A stretch of 64,000 nucleotides of DNA, from contig NZ_BMFP01000003.1 of NCBI RefSeq assembly GCF_014638845.1, forward strand, positions 62,001 through 126,000, in the 5' to 3' direction. Numbering within the stretch: the stretch's first letter is position 1; each line of letters opens with the position of its first letter. The translations under genes and the position numbers were made by a program. Under the pieces are notes generated by a model. That model was not told the DNA's origin. It searched no databases and saw only the letters and a program-made list of their open reading frames with translations. Shown here one piece after another: positions 59,501 to 64,000 of the stretch. This stretch comes from Pontibacter amylolyticus. Its GTDB lineage: Bacteria; Bacteroidota; Bacteroidia; Cytophagales; Hymenobacteraceae.

Positions 59501-61093
59501 TCAATCGATGTACTTATAAGCCGGGAGTGTCAGGAAATCGACGAAACAGGTAGAGAGCACGAGTTCGGAGAAGAGTTGTGAGGCGCGTTCGAAGTGGCAG
59601 TTTTTGAACATGGCCAAACCTACTTCCTCTTTGATGTGCTCAGTCTCCTCTTTGATCAGTTGCAGCACGCGCGCTTCTGTGATCGGCTCTCCTTCGGCGG
59701 TTTTGGTGCCTTCGTGGTGGAGCCACTGCCATACCTGTGCCCGGGAGATTTCGGCGGTGGCGGCGTCTTCCATCAGGTTGTGGATAGCGGCTGCCCCGGT
59801 GCCACAGAGCCAGTTGCCGATGTACAGGATACCCACATTGATGTTGAGTCGCAGCCCCGCCTCTGTGATCTTGCCTCCTTCTATGTTAAAGTTGAGCAGG
59901 TCATCAGCTTTTACCTTAACTTCTTCGCGAAGCACTTCTTTCTGGTGCGGTTTCTCACCGAGCATTTTGTCGAAGGCTTCCCGCGCCACCGGAATCAGAT
60001 CCGGGTGGGCTACCCAGGTGCCGTCAAATCCGTTTCTGGCTTCAAAATCCTTGTCGGCTTTCACTTTTTCAAAGGCAGTCTTATTCACGGCCGGGTCGTG
60101 GCGATTAGGGATGAAAGCCGCCATACCACCCATGGCATGTGCGCCGCGCTTGTGGCAGGTTTGTACGAGCAGATCGGTATACGCTTTCATAAAAGGCACC
60201 TGCATGGTGATGGCCGTGCGGTCCGGGAAAATCACATCCGGCTGGTTGCGGAATTTCTTGATGGCGCTGAAGATATAGTCCCAGCGGCCGGCGTTCAAGC
60301 CGACGATGTGCTCACGCAGCTCGTACAAGATCTCGTCCATCTCGAAAGCCGCCAGAATGGTTTCGATCAGCACAGTCGCCTTAATGGTGCCGACAGGTAT
60401 AGCCAACGCCTCCTGCGCCGCTACAAACACCTCGTTCCACAAGCGGGCCTCCAGGTGATTCTCCAGTTTGGGCAGGTAGAAATAGGGTCCTGTGCCCCGG
60501 GCGATCAGCTCTTTGGCATTGTGGAAGAAGAAAAGTCCGAAGTCGAATAAAGCGGCCGAGATCGGCTTACTGCCGATCACAAGGTGCTTTTCTGTCAGGT
60601 GCCAGCCGCGTGGACGAACTTTCAGCAAAGCCACCGTATCTTTGAGTTGATATACCTTGCCATTCTGGTAGGTGATAGTGCGCCGCACTGCATCGTATAG
60701 GTTGAGCTGTCCCTGCACCACGTTTTCCCATGTAGGTGAGTTCGCGTCCTCAAAGTCAGCCATGAACACATCAGCCCCGGAGTTCAGCGCATTGATCACC
60801 ATTTTGCGGTCCACCGGCCCTGTGATCTCCACGCGCCGCATTTGCAGATCGGCAGGTATAGCACCCACTTGCCAGTCTCCTTCCCGAACGGCCCTGGTCT
60901 CCTTCAGAAAATCAGGACGCTCACCGGTATCGATCCTCTTCTGCCGCTCCGCTCTTGCTTTCAAAAGCTCCTCTCTTCGAATGTCAAAACGCTCGTGCAA
61001 CATAACCAGGAAATCCAAGGCTTCGGGTGTCAGAACTTGCTCTATACCTTTAACAGGCAAACCTTTTACTTGGGCTGTACTTTCAACTAACAT
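59501..61093 (-). CDS. aceB: Malate synthase A
   Basis: A 530-residue enzyme from ATG 61093 ([11 protein letters not shown]), chosen because upstream residues to 61222 are AT-coded and unlike the family. It combines glyoxylate with acetyl-CoA to make malate. The TIM-barrel motifs include [23 protein letters not shown] and [15 protein letters not shown], and the C-terminal cap ends LPAYKYID. Divergent from the ScfR-like regulator gene 152 bp away. It lies upstream of aceA. Confidence 0.95.
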   Translation of the reverse strand: MLVESTAQVKGLPVKGIEQVLTPEALDFLVMLHERFDIRREELLKARAERQKRIDTGERPDFLKETRAVREGDWQVGAIPADLQMRRVEITGPVDRKMVINALNSGADVFMADFEDANSPTWENVVQGQLNLYDAVRRTITYQNGKVYQLKDTVALLKVRPRGWHLTEKHLVIGSKPISAALFDFGLFFFHNAKELIARGTGPYFYLPKLENHLEARLWNEVFVAAQEALAIPVGTIKATVLIETILAAFEMDEILYELREHIVGLNAGRWDYIFSAIKKFRNQPDVIFPDRTAITMQVPFMKAYTDLLVQTCHKRGAHAMGGMAAFIPNRHDPAVNKTAFEKVKADKDFEARNGFDGTWVAHPDLIPVAREAFDKMLGEKPHQKEVLREEVKVKADDLLNFNIEGGKITEAGLRLNINVGILYIGNWLCGTGAAAIHNLMEDAATAEISRAQVWQWLHHEGTKTAEGEPITEARVLQLIKEETEHIKEEVGLAMFKNCHFERASQLFSELVLSTCFVDFLTLPAYKYID

Positions 61094-61155
61094 AACTATA
61101 AATTTGAAGTGATGGATTGTAATTTTATCATCTATACGCGAACATTTTATTTTTG

Positions 61156-61167
61156 GCGAATTTTCGC
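61156..61167. promoter_or_regulatory. Palindrome in the aceB/regulator intergenic region
   Basis: GCGAA-TT-TTCGC, with related half-sites ACGCGAAC at 61136-61143 and TCGCAAAA at 61199-61206. This recurrence of TTCGC/GCGAA between two divergent genes marks a possible operator for the ScfR-like protein. By eye only. Confidence 0.45.
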
Positions 61168-61245
61168 TAATAATTTTATTTACGTTTTTAGGAAATAATC
61201 GCAAAAGCCCGTTTATTAGCATAAAGACCTAGAAAATAAATTTAA

Positions 61246-62730
61246 ATGAGGCTACAGGAAGATGTCATCCGGCTTATACTCGGACTGAAAATCAAACAGT
61301 TAAGGTCAGAAAAGAACATCTCACTGACCGACCTGGCCACCAGCACAGGTATATCAGTGTCGTACCTCAATGAGATAGAGAAAGGGAAGAAACACCCCAA
61401 GCCCAGCAAGATTGCCGTGATTGCAGATGAACTGGGGGTAACGTACGATTACCTGGTATCCCTACAATTGAGCAAGCGCCTGCAACCAGTCGGAGAACTT
61501 CTGCAGTCGAACATTCTGTCCGAACTTCCCTTGGAGCATTTTGGACTCGACATCAGCCGCCTGCTGGACCTGTTTGCCACCGCCCCGGCCAAGCTGAGCG
61601 CTTTTGTGAACACCCTGCTGGAAATATCGCGCGCCTTCGACCTGCGGGTAGAGCAGTTCTATTTCTCCGCCCTCCGCTCCTACCAGGAGCTGCACGACAA
61701 TTACTTCGAGGAACTGGAACTGGAGGTGGAACAGTTCATGGAGGCACACGGCATTAGCCCGGAACTTACCCCTACTTTTGCGCAGTTGGCAGGTATACTG
61801 GAGAATGTATTTAACATAATAATAGCAACTGAGGCATTCGATCAGCACTCCGAACTGACCCCGCTCCGTTCTATCCACATACCTGGTGCAGCACCTGTGC
61901 TTTTGCTCAACCCGAATCTGACAGAGCAGCAGCGCGCCTTTGCGGTGGCCCGCGAGATTGGCTTTGAGGTGCTGCAGTTGAAACCACGGCCGCACACCTC
62001 CACCTGGGTGAAAGTAGGCTCCTTTGAAGAGGTGCTCAACAACTTCAAGGCCTCTTACTTTGCGGGAGCCCTGTTGCTCAACCGCGACCGCCTGGTACAG
62101 GACATGCAGAAGTTTTTCGCGCAGCCTACCTGGGAGCCCAACCTGTTGCTGCAGCTCATGGAAAACTACAGCACCTCACCGGAGACGCTCCTGCACCGGC
62201 TCACCTCCCTCCTGCCTCGCTTCTTCAGCATCAAGCAACTGTTCTTTCTGCGTTTTCACCACGATGTGGCCTCAAACCACTATTCACTGACCAAAGAGCT
62301 GCACCTTTCAGGGCTCCACAACCCGCACGCCTCGTTCCTGAACGAGCACTACTGCCGCCGCTGGATCTCGCTCACGCTTTTCGAGGAAATGGATAGGCAA
62401 AAACGGACGGGTCAGCTTGGGCAGCCGCTGGTAGGTATACAGCGCTCCTCTTACATCAACTCGACCAACGAATACCTGGTGCTCGCCCTGGCCCAGCCAA
62501 CTGAAAGTCTGACCGGTACGATCAGCATCGGCCTGCTGCTCAACGAGAACCTGCGCCGCAAGGTCCGCTTCCTCGACGACCCGGCCATCGTGCACCGCTA
62601 CGTCAATGAAACCTGCGAGCGCTGCCCCGCCCTCGACTGCCTCGAACGCGCCGCCCCACCTGTGGTTCTGGAAAAGCAGCTGTGGCAGGAGAAGGTGATG
62701 CAGACGCTGGAGGGGTTGAAGACTGTCTGA
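61246..62730 (+). CDS. ScfR/RamB-like transcriptional regulator
   Basis: A 494-residue protein. The N-terminal XRE helix-turn-helix (residues about 12-66; SLTDLATSTGISVSYLNEIEKGKKHP) is followed by an IrrE/ImmA-like region (about 210-330) and a C-terminal domain (about 390-485) with CERCPALDC Cys motif near 463. It is the type of regulator that in other bacteria senses acyl-CoA or acetate state and controls glyoxylate shunt genes. The HExxH motif of active ImmA/IrrE peptidases is not present where expected (REIGFEVL). Divergent from aceB, which it most likely controls. Confidence 0.88.
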   Translation: MRLQEDVIRLILGLKIKQLRSEKNISLTDLATSTGISVSYLNEIEKGKKHPKPSKIAVIADELGVTYDYLVSLQLSKRLQPVGELLQSNILSELPLEHFGLDISRLLDLFATAPAKLSAFVNTLLEISRAFDLRVEQFYFSALRSYQELHDNYFEELELEVEQFMEAHGISPELTPTFAQLAGILENVFNIIIATEAFDQHSELTPLRSIHIPGAAPVLLLNPNLTEQQRAFAVAREIGFEVLQLKPRPHTSTWVKVGSFEEVLNNFKASYFAGALLLNRDRLVQDMQKFFAQPTWEPNLLLQLMENYSTSPETLLHRLTSLLPRFFSIKQLFFLRFHHDVASNHYSLTKELHLSGLHNPHASFLNEHYCRRWISLTLFEEMDRQKRTGQLGQPLVGIQRSSYINSTNEYLVLALAQPTESLTGTISIGLLLNENLRRKVRFLDDPAIVHRYVNETCERCPALDCLERAAPPVVLEKQLWQEKVMQTLEGLKTV

Positions 62731-62733
62731 ATC

Positions 62734-62765
62734 AGGATTTTCAGGATTAGAGGATTGACAGGATT
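62734..62765. repeat. Four AGGATT words at 8-9 bp spacing
   Basis: AGGATT occurs at 62734, 62743, 62751 and 62760, immediately after the regulator stop. Similar CAGGATT runs are common junk-like or iteron-like features in this phylum; its function is unknown. Confidence 0.55.
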
Positions 62766-62791
62766 CTCGCAGATGCCAGTAGAAGATGCCA

Positions 62792-62914
62792 AGACCTCGC
62801 AGCGTCTCCCAGACCTGCGAGTGTCTAATAGATCTGCCTTCGCCCAAACAGATACAGGTATAGTCGGTGCAGCTGAGTGAGACACTCGCGGGAGCTGCGC
62901 ACACCGCGAGGTCT
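62792..62914. repeat. Inverted-repeat element after the regulator
   Basis: AGACCTCGC (62792-62800) pairs with GCGAGGTCT (62906-62914). CGAGTGTCT (62818-62826) pairs with AGACACTCG (62880-62888). The two 35 bp arms are inverted, with diverged middles, and enclose 53 bp that contains ACAGGTATAG. This looks like a small non-coding palindromic element. Confidence 0.6.
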
Positions 62915-62984
62915 GGAGGAACAGCTTGACTGAGTCAGGAGTTAAGAATTTCAGGGACGCTCGTGCACGATTAACATCCCCCTG

Positions 62985-63240
62985 CCCCCTTCGAAGGGGG
63001 ACTTTCTGCTACTACTATTTCACAGGTATAGGCGTTGTAGCTAATGTTACACACCACTGTCAGGTATAGCAAGAGTAACTTGCCCCGCTGGCAATGAAAC
63101 AGATCACCTTTGCCAGGTGCATAAACGACGATTTTGTGTTTGAGCGGTCAGCGAGTTTAAAATCGTCTTGATTTTTTTGCCTATTTTTTTCTTTATCGAG
63201 GGCCCCTACCCCCATCAAGGAAAAAAGTAGGGCCCGACCG
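62985..63240. other. Gene-free tail with palindromes before xseA
   Basis: It contains the perfect 16 bp palindrome CCCCCTTCGAAGGGGG (62985-63000), two CAGGTATAG words (63023, 63061), a hairpin GACGATTTT (63127-63135) / AAAATCGTC (63159-63167) followed by T7, and GGGCCCCTAC / GTAGGGCCC near 63200-63235. No ORF is supported. The hairpin and T run could terminate plus-strand transcripts. Confidence 0.5.
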
Positions 63241-63427
63241 GCCAGGGCAAGCTATGAAACAACTTAGGTTGCTATACCTGCATAAGCAGTCCCTACAGAT
63301 TCAGCTATTACAAAAAGAAGCCCATGCGTAGCTAAAACAATATTCATTAAAGGACGAAATCCCATAACGCTTTAAACAGATTTCACCGAAAAACCCTATC
63401 TTCGGGATTAGATTCCTCACACTGCCC

Positions 63428-64000
63428 ATGGCCCAGTTTTATTTCAGCCAAACCTCCGTTACGCAGGAGTTTCACGCTCCGCTTTCGCTCTTCGAACTGC
63501 ACCAGCAGATCCGGGAAGAGCTGGAGTTGGCGTTTCCGGACAGTTACTGGGTGGTGGCGGAGATATCACAAGTCACACCGGACAGACGCAAAGGGCACTG
63601 CTACCTCAACCTGGTTGATAAAGGCGATAACCCTCGCGGGGCCATACAGGCGCAGGCCCGGGCTACGATCTGGAGCAGCCGCTTTCAGATGCTGGGGCGC
63701 TACTTCGAGGAAAAGACCGGGCAGCCGCTCAAAGCCGGACTCAAGATCCTGTTTCAGGCGCAGGTGCGCTTTCATGAACTCTATGGCTTGAGCCTCGACA
63801 TTGTCAACATCGACGCCAACTATACCATCGGGGATTTGGCCCGACAGCGGCAGGAAACCCTGAAGCGACTGGAAGCTGAGGGATTGCTCACAGCTAACAA
63901 AGAATTGGAAATGCCGCTGGTACCACAGCGACTGGCCATTGTGTCGTCGGCGACGGCGGCGGGCTACCAGGATTTCATCCACCAGCTCGAGCATAACAGC
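63428..64000 (+). CDS. xseA: Exodeoxyribonuclease VII large subunit (5' part)
   Basis: The first 191 residues of XseA; the window edge cuts the gene. An OB-fold nucleic-acid-binding domain (about 20-115; SYWVVAEISQVTPDRRKGHCYLNLVDK) leads into the exonuclease domain, with VPQRLAIVSSATAAGYQDFIHQL corresponding to the usual R-I-x-V-V-T-S-x-T-G-A-A start. ExoVII degrades single-stranded DNA. The ATG at 63428 gives a full OB domain. Confidence 0.93.
   Translation, partial: MAQFYFSQTSVTQEFHAPLSLFELHQQIREELELAFPDSYWVVAEISQVTPDRRKGHCYLNLVDKGDNPRGAIQAQARATIWSSRFQMLGRYFEEKTGQPLKAGLKILFQAQVRFHELYGLSLDIVNIDANYTIGDLARQRQETLKRLEAEGLLTANKELEMPLVPQRLAIVSSATAAGYQDFIHQLEHNS

Noticed and set aside
61094-61222. 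Upstream extension of malate synthase (43 extra codons)
   Set aside because: The extension is AT-rich and overlaps the likely operator region. Family members start near MLVESTAQ.

Overview
This 64 kb chromosomal window looks like a Bacteroidota genome of the Cytophagales/Hymenobacteraceae kind, most likely Pontibacter or a close relative. The evidence is a clade II (Sec-exported lipoprotein) nitrous oxide reductase, a protease with a type IX secretion C-terminal sorting domain, several promoters of the Bacteroidota -7 type (TAnnTTTG), an apparent lack of Shine-Dalgarno leaders, moderate-to-high GC coding DNA, and a heavily over-represented short word (CAGGTATAG / CTATACCTG). No rRNA, tRNA, CRISPR array, transposase or prophage gene is visible.

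Region 1 (1-18.2 kb) is a denitrification island. It carries two complete tandem copies of a seven-gene nos operon on the minus strand, in the order cytochrome c lipoprotein, nosZ, a NosB-position membrane protein, nosL, nosD, nosF, nosY. Copy 2 lies at 13565-7106 and copy 1 at 6812-339. Upstream of copy 2 are a cupin gene (minus) and a plus-strand set: a small Cys-rich exported protein, an outer-membrane barrel with a Cys/His-rich N-terminus, and a quinol-dependent NO reductase (norZ). Paired GAC/GTC palindromes 22 bp apart lie upstream of nos copy 2 and again between the cupin and the norZ set. They suggest one Crp/Fnr-type activator for NO and N2O reduction. NO made N2O by NorZ would then be reduced to N2 by NosZ, with NosL/NosD/NosF/NosY and possibly the Cys-rich proteins building its copper centres.

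Region 2 (18.4-34 kb) is mixed housekeeping and accessory material: an unknown soluble protein, an M28 peptidase, a short-type alpha-glucan phosphorylase with Thr where the PLP lysine is expected, a secreted subtilisin, pirin, an orphan LuxR-type response regulator, a STAS protein, a Gly/Ser/Tyr-rich disordered protein, and a cyanophycin pair (cphA and an isoaspartyl peptidase/asparaginase). The cytoplasmic cyanophycinase sits 14 kb away, so synthesis and breakdown of the nitrogen store are both encoded here.

Region 3 (34-38.6 kb) opens with an 830 bp gene-free segment packed with short REP-like palindromes. A membrane-protein/winged-helix regulator pair and a train of small membrane proteins including a DUF4153 protein follow. 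The same 17 bp palindrome lies upstream of both transcription units, a strong candidate for the regulator's operator.

Region 4 (38.6-58 kb) carries a ferredoxin-NADP reductase/ferredoxin pair, an AraC regulator divergent from aldehyde dehydrogenase plus DUF779, a DMT exporter, a META lipoprotein, a HipA-like kinase/DUF3037 pair, a TPR protein, cyanophycinase, the TIGR02587/TIGR02588 membrane pair with an outer-membrane protein, two tandem outer-membrane barrels, an HMG-CoA-lyase-like/LutA-like pair, a second aldehyde dehydrogenase and a CNNM transporter.

Region 5 (58-64 kb) is the glyoxylate shunt: isocitrate lyase and malate synthase on the minus strand, with a divergent ScfR/RamB-like regulator. 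A repeat-rich intergenic segment and the 5' part of xseA, cut by the window edge, complete it.
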